A stretch of DNA of 64,000 nt. It comes from HGM13010 sp934527315 (GTDB taxonomy: Bacteria; Bacillota; Clostridia; Oscillospirales; Oscillospiraceae). Shown one piece after another: positions 34,587 through 43,266 of the stretch (positions are counted from its first letter, which is position 1; every line of letters begins with the position of its first letter). The stretch is from the NCBI GenBank assembly GCA_934527315.1, contig CAKTAK010000007.1, positions 1 through 64,000 on the forward strand, in the 5' to 3' direction. The position numbers and the translations under genes are program-made. The notes beneath the pieces were generated by a model. That model made no database searches. It saw only the letters and a program-made list of their open reading frames with translations, and was not told the origin of the DNA.

Positions 34587-35276
34587 TCAGTCCATAATTT
34601 TCTGGGGAATAAAGTACACATGGTCCGCAGAAACCAACTGATACCGGGTATTTTCATGGGTTCCGGTGAACGCATAGGCGCAGCCCTTATCGTGAATGTG
34701 TCCGTACACGCACACCGGCACCTCGTACTTCCGGAACAGTTCCAGGATCTCCGGACACTCATAATTCTGGTACTTGGGCGGATAATGAAGAAAGACGTAT
34801 TTCGTCTTATCCCCCGCCGCCTTCAAAGATGCCTCCAGCCGCATGATTTCCCGGTTCATCACCTTTTTGTCATGCTCTCCGCCTTTTTCCTCTTCAAAAA
34901 ACCATCCCCGGGTGCCGCAGATGGCAATGTCATTGTAGAAAAAGCAGTTGTTGTGAAGAATTTCCAAATCATGGAATCCGTACTCCGCAAAGGCGGTCTG
35001 CGCCTTGTGCACCGTGGTCCACCAATAGTCGTGGTTGCCCTTGAGAATGATTTTTTTCCCGGGCAGGTCATTGATGAACGCAAATTCGTCTTTCGCCTGC
35101 TCCAAACTCATGCCCCATGCCAAATCCCCGCACAGAACCACCGTATCCTCCGGTTGAACCAGAGAAAAGCCCTGCTTGATTTTTTCCATATAGTTTACCC
35201 ATCGTCCGCCGAAAACCTCCATGGATTTCCCCGTGCCGATGGAAAGGTGCAAATCACCGATTGCGTATAATGCCAT
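34587..35276 (-). CDS. Metallophosphoesterase (calcineurin-like)
   Basis: The 229-residue protein carries the metal-binding series GDLHLS, GDLAWG, GNHDYWW and GHIH at the expected spacing, plus FLHYPP. Its two-metal site could act on phosphodiesters or phosphomonoesters; the substrate is not evident. ATG 35276 follows GGGGGAAGG. It is divergent from the small DUF1540 gene. Confidence 0.9.
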   Translation of the reverse strand: MALYAIGDLHLSIGTGKSMEVFGGRWVNYMEKIKQGFSLVQPEDTVVLCGDLAWGMSLEQAKDEFAFINDLPGKKIILKGNHDYWWTTVHKAQTAFAEYGFHDLEILHNNCFFYNDIAICGTRGWFFEEEKGGEHDKKVMNREIMRLEASLKAAGDKTKYVFLHYPPKYQNYECPEILELFRKYEVPVCVYGHIHDKGCAYAFTGTHENTRYQLVSADHVYFIPQKIMD

Positions 35277-35374
35277 GCCTTCCCCCGTATACTTCCCGCA
35301 AAAACGGGAACAATCTTTCATAGGACCCGGCATTCTGCTGCGTCCCAAAATTTTCTGACAGGAGCGTAAATCTG

Positions 35375-35563
35375 ATGTCTAATTCCAAATCCAATTACAA
35401 CTGCGAACAGTCCATTGGCTGTGATGTGTCCAACTGCGCATTTAATGCCAACGGCACCAAATGCACCGCTGAGCACATCTCCGTGGAAAACAAACGTGCC
35501 ACCACTCAGACTGAAACCTATTGCTCCACATTCCGGAGCAAAGGCAACTGCACCTGCGATTAA
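35375..35563 (+). CDS. DUF1540 cysteine-rich small protein
   Basis: The 62-residue protein has seven cysteines, with the DUF1540 pattern CDVSNCAFNANGTKCTAEHI, and a distal C-x9-C-x-C end. The cysteines suggest metal binding. The family is widespread in spore-forming Firmicutes and of unknown function. AGGAG lies before the ATG. Confidence 0.88.
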   Translation: MSNSKSNYNCEQSIGCDVSNCAFNANGTKCTAEHISVENKRATTQTETYCSTFRSKGNCTCD

Positions 35564-35570
35564 CGCATGC

Positions 35571-35592
35571 GCGGGGCGAAAGTTTCGCCCCG
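35571..35592. terminator. Stem-loop between DUF1540 gene and thrC
   Basis: CGGGGCGAAA and TTTCGCCCCG pair around GT. It lacks a T-run but lies between two convergent genes. Confidence 0.5.
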
Positions 35593-35613
35593 TACATACC
35601 GTTTCTGTTCGAT

Positions 35614-37095
35614 TCAGTTCAGAAACCCATCCACCACGCGGATCATTTCCTCTTTTTCCGTGCAGCCGGTAAAACGCACGGTTTTGTTTTTCAAAGCCGC
35701 CAACGGCGCCGGAGCCGTTACGCCGGTTTTCTCCGTCAGCTGCTCCAACAGCACCGTTCCCGGTGCGTCCGTCTGTTCTCCCAGTGCCTGGAGAACACTG
35801 TCGCAGAATTTGAACGGGCTTGCCGTAGACAGCACCACCGTAGGAGTTTTATCCCCGGTTTCCCTGCGGTACTGCTCCAGAACGGAGTATGCCACCGCCG
35901 TATGGGGGTCCATCAGATAAGTTTCCCGCTGAAACACTTCCCGAATGGTTTCCATGGTCCGTGCATCATCGCAGCAACCGGCCCAGAATTCTTCGGACAC
36001 CTTGTCCTTCAGCGTCCGGGATACGGTATAACGGCCGCTTTCCTTCAATTCCTGCATATATCCGGCCACCTGCCGGGCATCACCGGTCAGACAATACAGC
36101 AGCCGCTCCAGATTGCTGGACACCAGAATGTCCATAGACGGAGAGGTTGTGGTATAGAACGGACGGTTCCGGTCATAGGTTCCGGTGCGGATAAAGTCGG
36201 CCAGCACGTTGTTGGCATTGGACGCGCACACCAGCTTATGAACCGGCAGTCCCATCTGCTTGGCATACCAGCCTGCCAGAATGTCGCCGAAATTGCCCGT
36301 GGGCACCACAAAGTTCACCGGGTCGCCCAACGTCACCTTACCGCTGTTGACCAAATCGCAGTAGGCGGAGAAATAATACACCACCTGCGGCAGCAGACGG
36401 CCCCAGTTGATGGAGTTGGCGGAAGACAGGAACCAACCCTTTTGACCCAGCTGCTCGGCGAATTCTTCGTTGCCGAATATCAGTTTCACGCCGGTCTGGG
36501 CATCGTCAAAGTTGCCCTTTACCGCGGAAACCAGAACATTTTCCCCGCTTTGCGAGGTCATTTGCAGTTTCTGCACATCGGACACACCGTTTTCCGGATA
36601 GAACACGATAATCTTCGTCCGGGGAATATCCGCAAAGCCTTCCAAAGCCGCCTTGCCGGTATCTCCGGAGGTAGCCACCAGAATGCACACTTCCCGCTCC
36701 TCGCCGCATTTTTTCAACGAGGCAGTGAGCAAATGGGGCAGCATCTGCAGCGCCATATCCTTAAACGCGCAGGTAGGGCCATGATACAGCTCCAGAACCG
36801 CCGTTCCGTCCTGCAGCATTTTCACGGGAGCCACGGCTGCATCATCAAACTGACTGCCGTAAGCCGCTGCCACGTCTTCTTCCAGTTCTGCCCGGCTGAA
36901 ATCTTCCAGATACTGTTCCAAAACGAACAGCGCTCTGTCCTGATAACGCATACCGCACAGTTTCCCCAGCATTTCCCGGTCCACCGTCGGAATCACTTCC
37001 GGCACAAACAGACCGCCGTCCGGCGCCAGACCGGACGCAATGGCTCTGGCAGCGCTTACGCGCTTGCCGCTGTCCCTGGTACTTGTGTACATCAT
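35614..37095 (-). CDS. thrC: Threonine synthase
   Basis: The 493-residue PLP enzyme has the lysine in PTCAFKDMALQM and the PLP-phosphate loop ATSGDTGKAAL, followed by VVPTGNFGDILAGWYA. It makes threonine from O-phosphohomoserine. Start candidates are the adjacent ATG codons 37095 and 37092 after AGGGAAGGG. It is the last gene of the lepB-rbgA-rnhB-yraN run. Confidence 0.96.
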   Translation of the reverse strand: MMYTSTRDSGKRVSAARAIASGLAPDGGLFVPEVIPTVDREMLGKLCGMRYQDRALFVLEQYLEDFSRAELEEDVAAAYGSQFDDAAVAPVKMLQDGTAVLELYHGPTCAFKDMALQMLPHLLTASLKKCGEEREVCILVATSGDTGKAALEGFADIPRTKIIVFYPENGVSDVQKLQMTSQSGENVLVSAVKGNFDDAQTGVKLIFGNEEFAEQLGQKGWFLSSANSINWGRLLPQVVYYFSAYCDLVNSGKVTLGDPVNFVVPTGNFGDILAGWYAKQMGLPVHKLVCASNANNVLADFIRTGTYDRNRPFYTTTSPSMDILVSSNLERLLYCLTGDARQVAGYMQELKESGRYTVSRTLKDKVSEEFWAGCCDDARTMETIREVFQRETYLMDPHTAVAYSVLEQYRRETGDKTPTVVLSTASPFKFCDSVLQALGEQTDAPGTVLLEQLTEKTGVTAPAPLAALKNKTVRFTGCTEKEEMIRVVDGFLN

Positions 37096-37118
37096 GGTAA
37101 ATCCCTTCCCTAAGTCTT

Positions 37119-37469
37119 TCAAAATGCGTTTTCCAGTTGTCGGATACGGAGTTCCCGCCCCGTTCCGATCAGTTCTATGACGTCAAACCGGGGCTGCAAA
37201 TCCCAATCGTTCTTCTGCAGCCACAGCAATGCCGTTTTTCGAATGCGTTCCTGCTTTGCGGGGGTTACAAAATCCCGGGGCGAGGCAAATTCCTCGTTTT
37301 TCCGGGTCTTGACCTCCACAAACACAATGTACGGGTCTTTCCGTGCAATTACGTCAATTTCCCCGTAGCGGCAGGTAAAATTCTGGCCCACAATGGTATA
37401 TCCATGCTGTTTCAAATAGGCCGCGGCTTGGGCCTCCCCCTCCCGGCCAATCAGTTGCTTTTTGTCCAT
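37119..37469 (-). CDS. YraN family (UPF0102) endonuclease-like protein
   Basis: The 116-residue protein has REGEAQAAAYLKQHGY, NFTCRYGEIDVIARK and VFVEVKTRKN, the UPF0102 nuclease-fold motifs with E, D and ExK. Its role is not established. The start, ATG 37469, lies one base after the rnhB stop codon, so it is translationally coupled. Confidence 0.93.
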   Translation of the reverse strand: MDKKQLIGREGEAQAAAYLKQHGYTIVGQNFTCRYGEIDVIARKDPYIVFVEVKTRKNEEFASPRDFVTPAKQERIRKTALLWLQKNDWDLQPRFDVIELIGTGRELRIRQLENAF

Positions 37470-37470
37470 A

Positions 37471-38067
37471 TCAATGCATCTTCCGCAGGAACGTGGGCCG
37501 GTGCACCGGACTGGGGCCGTATTCCCGCAGCGCGGCATAATGGGCCTTGGTACCATATCCCTTGTGCTTGGCAAAACCGTACTCCGGGTAGGTTTCGTCC
37601 AGCTCCGTCATATACCGGTCTCGGGTCACCTTGGCCAAAATGGACGCGGCGGCAATGTCCGCGCAGGTGCCGTCACCGTGAATCACCGTCCGGCTGGGCA
37701 CCTCAATGCCCGTGTTCCGGTTGCCGTCAATCAGCGCCAATTCCGGGGTTATATGCAGCTGTGCAATGGCCCGATTCATTGCCAGATAGGTTGCGCCGAG
37801 AATGTTCCATTCCTCGATTTCCTCCACCGTGGCAAAGGCAATGCCGTAGCTTACGGCTTGAGCCTTGATTTGCTCAAACAGCACTTCCCGCCGTTTTTCC
37901 GTCAGCTTTTTGGAATCGTTCAATCCCTCCAGCTGCAAATTCCGGGGCAAAATACAAGCCGCAGCGCACACCGGTCCCGCCAACGGGCCCCGCCCGGCCT
38001 CGTCCACGCCGCAAAGGCAGGCAATGCCGGAATCATACAGCTCATTTTCCAGTTCCCAAAGGTCCAT
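37471..38067 (-). CDS. rnhB: Ribonuclease HII
   Basis: The 198-residue enzyme has the active-site motif GVDEAGRGPLAGP at residues 20-32 and further conserved acidic residues in LALIDGN and DIAAASILAKVTRD. It removes ribonucleotides from DNA. It follows rbgA, a common pairing. Confidence 0.97.
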   Translation of the reverse strand: MDLWELENELYDSGIACLCGVDEAGRGPLAGPVCAAACILPRNLQLEGLNDSKKLTEKRREVLFEQIKAQAVSYGIAFATVEEIEEWNILGATYLAMNRAIAQLHITPELALIDGNRNTGIEVPSRTVIHGDGTCADIAAASILAKVTRDRYMTELDETYPEYGFAKHKGYGTKAHYAALREYGPSPVHRPTFLRKMH

Positions 38068-38068
38068 T

Positions 38069-38941
38069 TCAGTCCTCCGGGGGATATTCCAACGTCAGCC
38101 GGCCCAGTTTTCCGCCCCGATATTCGTCCAGCAGAATGGCGGCCATACGCTCCGTATCCAGTTCTCCGCCGGAAATCAGAAATCCCCGTTTCCGGGCAGC
38201 CGTTTCCAACAGCTCATAGCCCAAAGCCTCCGGGTCCGGCTGGAATTTATAGCGGTTTTCGATGACCATAGGATAGTGGTCCCGCAGACGCACAAAAAAG
38301 TTGGCAGCCAACGTTTCCCGGTCCAGAATATCATCTTTCACCGCGCCGGTGATGGCCAATACCTGACCCACGTTCTCGTCATCGAATTTGGGCCACAGAA
38401 TGCCCGGCGTATCCAGCAAATCCAGCGTTTCGTCGATGTGAATCCACTGCTTGCCCCGGGTAACGCCCGGGCGGTCGCCGGCAATGGCCGCTTTCCGCTT
38501 GGCAACCTTATTGATGAACGTACTTTTTCCCACGTTGGGAATGCCCACCACCATCATGCGCAGCGGGCGGCTGCCCTGCCCCTTTGCCTGATACTCCGCA
38601 ATTTTATCCTTCAGCGCCGTACGCACCGCGTTGGGGAACTGATTGATGCCCTTGCCGGTTTTGCTGTCCGTTTCCAGAACGAACTGGCCCTTCCCTTTCA
38701 GATAAGCCCGCCACAGCTTGGTGGCCTCCGGGTCCGCCTGGTCCGCCCGGTTCAGCACCACCAAGCGGGGCTTTCCCTCTGCCAGACGGTCAATGTCCGG
38801 ATTCCGGCTGGACAGCGGAATGCGCGCGTCAATGACCTCGCACACGCCGTCCACCAGTTTCATATTTTCTTCAATCATTCGTTCCGCTTTGGTCATGTGA
38901 CCGGGGAACCATTGAATATTGATTTTTTCGTATCCGCTCAT
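38069..38941 (-). CDS. rbgA: Ribosome biogenesis GTPase RbgA (YlqF)
   Basis: The 290-residue GTPase has the circularly permuted G-motif order of this family: G4 (LNRAD), G5, then G1 GIPNVGKST and G3 DTPGILWP. IQWFPGHMTKAERMI at the N-terminus is a hallmark. The usual NKxD is NRAD here. It helps late 50S assembly. ATG 38941 follows GAGG. Confidence 0.96.
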   Translation of the reverse strand: MSGYEKINIQWFPGHMTKAERMIEENMKLVDGVCEVIDARIPLSSRNPDIDRLAEGKPRLVVLNRADQADPEATKLWRAYLKGKGQFVLETDSKTGKGINQFPNAVRTALKDKIAEYQAKGQGSRPLRMMVVGIPNVGKSTFINKVAKRKAAIAGDRPGVTRGKQWIHIDETLDLLDTPGILWPKFDDENVGQVLAITGAVKDDILDRETLAANFFVRLRDHYPMVIENRYKFQPDPEALGYELLETAARKRGFLISGGELDTERMAAILLDEYRGGKLGRLTLEYPPED

Positions 38942-38948
38942 GATTTCC

Positions 38949-39503
38949 TCACAGTTTTCCAAATGACTTCAAGGGGAACAGCCGCCAGTAGGCTTTTCCC
39001 AAAATTTCCCGGGTATCCACGCAGCCGATGGATGCGGTCCGGCTGTCCGTGGAGTGATTTCGGTTGTCACCCATGCAGAACACACAGCCCTCCGGCACCG
39101 TCACCGGTCCGGTATAATCCTCCTGCACATAAGTCGGCTCTGCAATGAACGGTTCGTCCTGCACCACGCCGTTCACGGAAACGGTACCGTTTTCAAAATC
39201 GATTGACACCGTCTGCCCCTCTGTTGCAATCACCCGCTTAATCAGCGGGCCGGTAGTATACTCAAATTCGGGCGCGTCAAACACCACAATATCTCCCTGC
39301 CGATAGGTTTTGGAAAGGTTGCTGACAATCAGACGTTCCTTATCCTCCAAGGTGGGATACATGGACGAGCCGTCCACCGTGACGATTCTCGCCAAGAATA
39401 CAAATACGAACACGCAGCCCACAATGACAAATACAATGCTCTGCAGCCAGTCATACAAATTGCTCTTCCATTCCGATTCTGCCTGCATTTTCTGCTCTTT
39501 CAA
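38949..39503 (-). CDS. lepB: Signal peptidase I
   Basis: The protein of about 184 residues has one N-terminal membrane helix, catalytic Ser in GSSMYPTL and Lys in LIKRVIATEGQ, and the box E motif MGDNRNHSTDSR. It cleaves secretory signal peptides outside the membrane. The start was taken as TTG 39503 because GAGGTG lies six bases before it; GTG 39512 overlaps that site. Confidence 0.94.
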   Translation of the reverse strand: MKEQKMQAESEWKSNLYDWLQSIVFVIVGCVFVFVFLARIVTVDGSSMYPTLEDKERLIVSNLSKTYRQGDIVVFDAPEFEYTTGPLIKRVIATEGQTVSIDFENGTVSVNGVVQDEPFIAEPTYVQEDYTGPVTVPEGCVFCMGDNRNHSTDSRTASIGCVDTREILGKAYWRLFPLKSFGKL

Positions 39504-39547
39504 GGAATTCACCTCACATTTTCATCTTCTGCATCTAAAACAGAGCC

Positions 39548-39577
39548 ATTATACACCATACGCAGCCCCTCTGGCAA
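39548..39577 (-). promoter_or_regulatory. Promoter of the lepB-thrC gene run
   Basis: TTGCCA (39572-39577) and TATAAT (39548-39553) are 18 bp apart, just after the rplS terminator. Confidence 0.68.
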
Positions 39578-39580
39578 TGA

Positions 39581-39625
39581 AAAAAATCAGGCGCATGCTC
39601 AAATGAACACACGCCTGATTTTTTC
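39581..39625 (-). terminator. Terminator of rplS
   Basis: AAATCAGGCG and CGCCTGATTT form the stem, flanked by A and T runs. Confidence 0.85.
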
Positions 39626-39630
39626 TTGCA

Positions 39631-39972
39631 TTACAGTCTCTCTTTGACCTTAGCAGCCTTACCCACACGGTCGCGCAGGTAGTACAGCTTTGCTCTGCGG
39701 ACTTTGCCCTTACGGGTGGTCTCAACAGAAACAATGGAGGGAGAGTGAACAGGGAAAACCTTCTCGCAGCCCACGCCGTAGGACACGCGGCGAACGGTGA
39801 TGGTCTCCTGAATACCGCCGTGCTTCTTTGCGATGATGGTGCCGTCGAAAGCCTGGTTACGCTCACGGTTGCCTTCCTTCACGCGCAGAGTGATGCGGAC
39901 AGTGTCGCCCACGTTCATTTCCGGCAGTTCGGGTTTCATGTACTTCTCAGTCAGTGTCTGAATCAGATCCAT
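39631..39972 (-). CDS. rplS: 50S ribosomal protein L19
   Basis: The 113-residue protein has FKBP-like spacing of L19 motifs: NVGDTVRITLRVKEGNRER, FDGTIIAKKHGG, ETITVRRVSYGVGCEKVFP and the basic end VRRAKLYYLRDRVGKAAK. It stands alone with its own promoter, a leader of about 90 nt and a terminator, not in the rimM-trmD operon common elsewhere. Confidence 0.98.
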   Translation of the reverse strand: MDLIQTLTEKYMKPELPEMNVGDTVRITLRVKEGNRERNQAFDGTIIAKKHGGIQETITVRRVSYGVGCEKVFPVHSPSIVSVETTRKGKVRRAKLYYLRDRVGKAAKVKERL

Positions 39973-40070
39973 TTTAGATTCCTTCCTTTTCTGGCACGTT
40001 CTTGCGGAGATTTCCATCGCAGCAGAGGACCGTGCGGTAATTTACGGGATTTTCCCGCATAAGCTCAGAT

Positions 40071-40099
40071 ATTTTATCACGCCGTCCTGCAAATTGCAA
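40071..40099 (-). promoter_or_regulatory. Promoter of rplS
   Basis: TTGCAA (40094-40099) and TAAAAT (40071-40076) are 17 bp apart. The leader of about 90 nt before rplS may hold an L19-type regulatory RNA, but I could not confirm its structure. Confidence 0.7.
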
Positions 40100-40116
40100 G
40101 GGAATTTTCCGAAAAA

Positions 40117-40779
40117 TCAGCGGAAAATTTCCATATTCTCGTCGTAAACTTCCAGACGGGTGAATTTTGCAAAGTCCGGAGCCAGTTCCGGGGCATTCTG
40201 CCGCAGTGCCGCTATCAACAAATCCGGATTGATGGTAGGTTCATTCACGGAAATCACCGCCCGGAGCACCACGTCCTTTTCCCGCACCTGCACGGTCACA
40301 TCACTGATGTGGGGCGCAATATCCAACACGCCCTCGCCCCGCTTGGTTTTCCGCAGCACGGGAATTTCCGGCCGGGCATAAAATTCGCTCAACAGCGGCG
40401 CCATATCCGCCCCGTTTCCTGCGTCATATTCCAGAATTCCCTCTACCCGCAGCCATTTGATGCCGCTGGCTTTCCGGGTAGGCTCGTAAATATGCAGCAC
40501 CCGAATGCCCTCCGGCAGAGAGGCGTTCAAGTCATTGCGCACCTGCTCCAAATCCGGCTCATCGTCCAGCAGAGAAAAGTCCATCAGCTCGCACACGCTG
40601 GCATGTCCGACAGACAGCGGCAGGGCAATGGAAACAATGGGGTGGGGGTTAAAGCCCTCGGAGTATTTCAGCCGATGACCGCTGCGCAGAAACACGCGCT
40701 GCATGGTATGCATCAAATCCAGATGGGAGATATACACCGCCCGTCCGCTTTTTTCGAACTGCATCCGCAATTTACGCAT
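40117..40779 (-). CDS. TIGR03936 family radical-SAM-associated protein (DUF2344)
   Basis: The 220-residue protein begins RMQFEKSGRAVYISHLDLMH and continues FNPHPIVSIALPLSVG, which are typical of DUF2344. In most Clostridia it lies next to a TIGR03960 radical SAM enzyme, as here, where the genes overlap by eight bases. The two probably work together in an unknown RNA or protein modification. Confidence 0.9.
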   Translation of the reverse strand: MRKLRMQFEKSGRAVYISHLDLMHTMQRVFLRSGHRLKYSEGFNPHPIVSIALPLSVGHASVCELMDFSLLDDEPDLEQVRNDLNASLPEGIRVLHIYEPTRKASGIKWLRVEGILEYDAGNGADMAPLLSEFYARPEIPVLRKTKRGEGVLDIAPHISDVTVQVREKDVVLRAVISVNEPTINPDLLIAALRQNAPELAPDFAKFTRLEVYDENMEIFR

Positions 40780-42607
40780 CGCACTTGCCCTCCTTCAGCA
40801 GTTTGATTGCACCGCAGCCGGTGCACTGTTTCCGGCAATCGGGAGACAGCTGGGACTTGTACGCCATTTCCCGCTCATGCCACAAGTGCTCTTTCCGAAC
40901 ACCCACATCAATCACGTCCCAAGGCAGCAGCTCGTCCTTGCTCCGTTCCCGGTTTGCATAGAACCACGGGTCGATGCCGCAGGTTTCAAATGCCTTCATC
41001 CAGCGGTCGAAATCAAAGTATTCGCCCCAGGAATCCAGTGTGCCGCCGTTGCGCCAAACCTCTTCAATGGCAGCGCCCACCCGGCGGTCGCCCCGGGAGA
41101 GCACCGCCTCAATCAGACTGGTTTTTGCGTCATGCCAGTTATAGGTCACATTCCGCGCCTTGATGGAATCACGGAGCAGATTCACCTTCCGCATATATTC
41201 CTCAATGCTCACCTGAGATTCCCACTGGAAGGGAGAATGGGGCTTGGGAATAAACATGGAGGTGCTCACGGTGATGCGCACACCCCGGTTTTTATAGGGA
41301 GAGTACTCCCGCCACGTATGCAGCACTTCGTTGGCAATCTCGGAAATGCCCACCACGTCTTCATCGGTTTCCGTGGGCAGACCCAGCATGAAATACAGTT
41401 TCACGCCGTTCCAGCCGCCCTCAAATGCCACCCGGCAGGAATTGAGCAAGTCCTCTTCCTTGACGTTTTTGTTGATGGCGTCCCGCAGACGCTGACTGCC
41501 TGCCTCCGGTGCAAAGGTCAGACCGCCCTTACGCACCTTTTGCAGGCGCTGCATAATGCCCATGGAGAAGTTATCCGCGCGAAGAGAGGGCAGAGACAAG
41601 GAGCAGGACCGGGGCTCACACCATTCCAGCATTGCGTCGCAAGCCTGCTCCAAGCTGCGGTAATCACTGGAAGACAAGCTCATCAGCGTTGCCTCTTGGT
41701 AACCGGTATTCTTCAGCAATTCAATGCCCTGCCGGGCCACGGTTTCCGGTTTTTTCGCCCGGACGGGACGATACACATAGCCCGCCTGACAGAATCGGCA
41801 GCCGCGGATACAGCCGCGAAACAGCTCCACATTCACACGGTCATGGACAATTTCCGTGGAGGGCACAATGGGATTCGTAGGGAAATAGACGCTGTCCATA
41901 TCCTCAATAATCCGTTTCCGCACCCGCTCCGGGGCGCCGTCCAAAGGCGTAAATGCGGCAAGGGTGCCGTCGGGATTGTAGGTTTCTTCATACAGACTGG
42001 GCACAAACACGCCCTCGATATGAGACGCCTCCACCAAAAACCGGTGCTTGCTCCAGCCCTCGTTCCGGGCTTTCCGATACAGCTCCAGAACCTCCGGGTC
42101 CACCTCTTCGCCCTCGCCCAGAATCATCAGGTCCAAGAAATCGGACATGGGACCGGGGTTGACGCAGCTGGTGCCGCCGGCAATGACCAACGGTGTCAGG
42201 TCGGTGCGCTCTGCGCTGTGCAGAGGAATCCCCGCCATATCCAGCATATCCAACACCGTGGTGTAAGCCATTTCATAGCCGATGGAAAAAGCCACCACAT
42301 CGAATTCCGACACCGGGTCGCCGCTTTCCAACGCATACAGCGGAATCCCCGCCTGTTTCATTTCCGCTTTCATATCGCCCCAAGGTGCAAACACACGCTC
42401 GCACCACACGCCGGGCATATTGTTCATCACACCGTACAAAATCCGCATACCGATGTTGGACATACCGATTTCATAGGTATCCGGAAAGCAGAATGCCACA
42501 CGCAGGTCCACATCTGCCTTATCCTTCATAATCTGATTATATTCCCCGCCGGTATAGCGAGCCGGTTTCTGCACCCGGGGCAGAATCCGTTCCAATCGTT
42601 TATCCAT
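40772..42607 (-). CDS. TIGR03960 family B12-binding radical SAM protein
   Basis: The 611-residue enzyme has an N-terminal B12-binding-like domain (FPDTYEIGMSNIGMRIL), the 4Fe-4S motif CIRGCRFCQAG with CxxxCxxC and a C-terminal cysteine cluster (DCRKQCTGCGA). The reaction is unknown; the family is usually annotated next to DUF2344 proteins and ribonuclease G. ATG 42607 follows GGAGTG. Confidence 0.93.
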   Translation of the reverse strand: MDKRLERILPRVQKPARYTGGEYNQIMKDKADVDLRVAFCFPDTYEIGMSNIGMRILYGVMNNMPGVWCERVFAPWGDMKAEMKQAGIPLYALESGDPVSEFDVVAFSIGYEMAYTTVLDMLDMAGIPLHSAERTDLTPLVIAGGTSCVNPGPMSDFLDLMILGEGEEVDPEVLELYRKARNEGWSKHRFLVEASHIEGVFVPSLYEETYNPDGTLAAFTPLDGAPERVRKRIIEDMDSVYFPTNPIVPSTEIVHDRVNVELFRGCIRGCRFCQAGYVYRPVRAKKPETVARQGIELLKNTGYQEATLMSLSSSDYRSLEQACDAMLEWCEPRSCSLSLPSLRADNFSMGIMQRLQKVRKGGLTFAPEAGSQRLRDAINKNVKEEDLLNSCRVAFEGGWNGVKLYFMLGLPTETDEDVVGISEIANEVLHTWREYSPYKNRGVRITVSTSMFIPKPHSPFQWESQVSIEEYMRKVNLLRDSIKARNVTYNWHDAKTSLIEAVLSRGDRRVGAAIEEVWRNGGTLDSWGEYFDFDRWMKAFETCGIDPWFYANRERSKDELLPWDVIDVGVRKEHLWHEREMAYKSQLSPDCRKQCTGCGAIKLLKEGKCDA

Positions 42608-42648
42608 AAAGCACTCCATTTCATGACCGAAAAAATAGTCGTATGGAG

Positions 42649-43266
42649 TTATTTTACACTATGGCCGATGGTTTGGCAAGACCGCCGGGAGTGAAATCCC
42701 CCTTTCCGCCGGGGAACGGAGACTTTCTCCGGCAGCAGGAGCAAAACGGACACCAACAGCAAGCCGCAGCCCCACCCCTGCCATGCGGCGGCAAGCCCCG
42801 CAATCAGCAGCAGACCATTGCACACCAGACCCACCCGCTCCGCCGCCAATGGGAACCATGCCCGCACCATTCGCCAACCGTCCAAAGGCCCCGCGGGCAG
42901 CAAATTGAACAGGCTCAAAACCCAACTGATGCCCGCCAAACGGAGCAGAAACGCATTTTCCAACCAGTTTCCCCAAAAAGATGCCATCAGCGCCAAAGCG
43001 ATGCCCGCCGCCGGTCCGGCGCCGGCACAGCAAAATTCCTGCCATGCCGTCAGCACCGCCCGGCTGTAATCCATACACAAGCCGGTAATGTCCATCCGAA
43101 TCCGGGATACCCGGCAGCCGCACAACTTCAGCGCTGCCCCGTGGCCCCACTCATGGACGGCAACCGCCGCCGCTAAAGCAAGCAGCGTTCCCCCGTCTCC
43201 CACAAAATACAGCATCGCCAACAGCAGCAAGCCGTCCGGCTGCAACTCCAATTTCAGCCGATTCAA
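42649..43266 (-). CDS. SpoIVFB-like site-2 protease
   Basis: The 205-residue membrane protease has the zinc motif HEWGH near residue 39 and the Asp motif AGPLDGWRM, with four or more membrane helices. In Bacillus SpoIVFB cleaves pro-sigma-K in the mother cell. The M23-like gene immediately upstream, with a four-base overlap, corresponds to SpoIVFA, so this pair probably acts in sporulation. Confidence 0.88.
   Translation of the reverse strand: MNRLKLELQPDGLLLLAMLYFVGDGGTLLALAAAVAVHEWGHGAALKLCGCRVSRIRMDITGLCMDYSRAVLTAWQEFCCAGAGPAAGIALALMASFWGNWLENAFLLRLAGISWVLSLFNLLPAGPLDGWRMVRAWFPLAAERVGLVCNGLLLIAGLAAAWQGWGCGLLLVSVLLLLPEKVSVPRRKGGFHSRRSCQTIGHSVK

Noticed and set aside
33057..35270. Open frame of 737 codons on the plus strand across tig and the phosphoesterase
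   Set aside because: It is antisense to two well-supported genes and has no ribosome site or family match.
40000..40064. Possible L19 leader RNA before rplS
   Set aside because: The leader has some complementary segments, but I could not fold it into a convincing terminator or known structure by eye.
40703..42694. Open frame of 663 codons on the plus strand
   Set aside because: It is antisense to the TIGR03960 radical SAM gene, whose motifs are clear.
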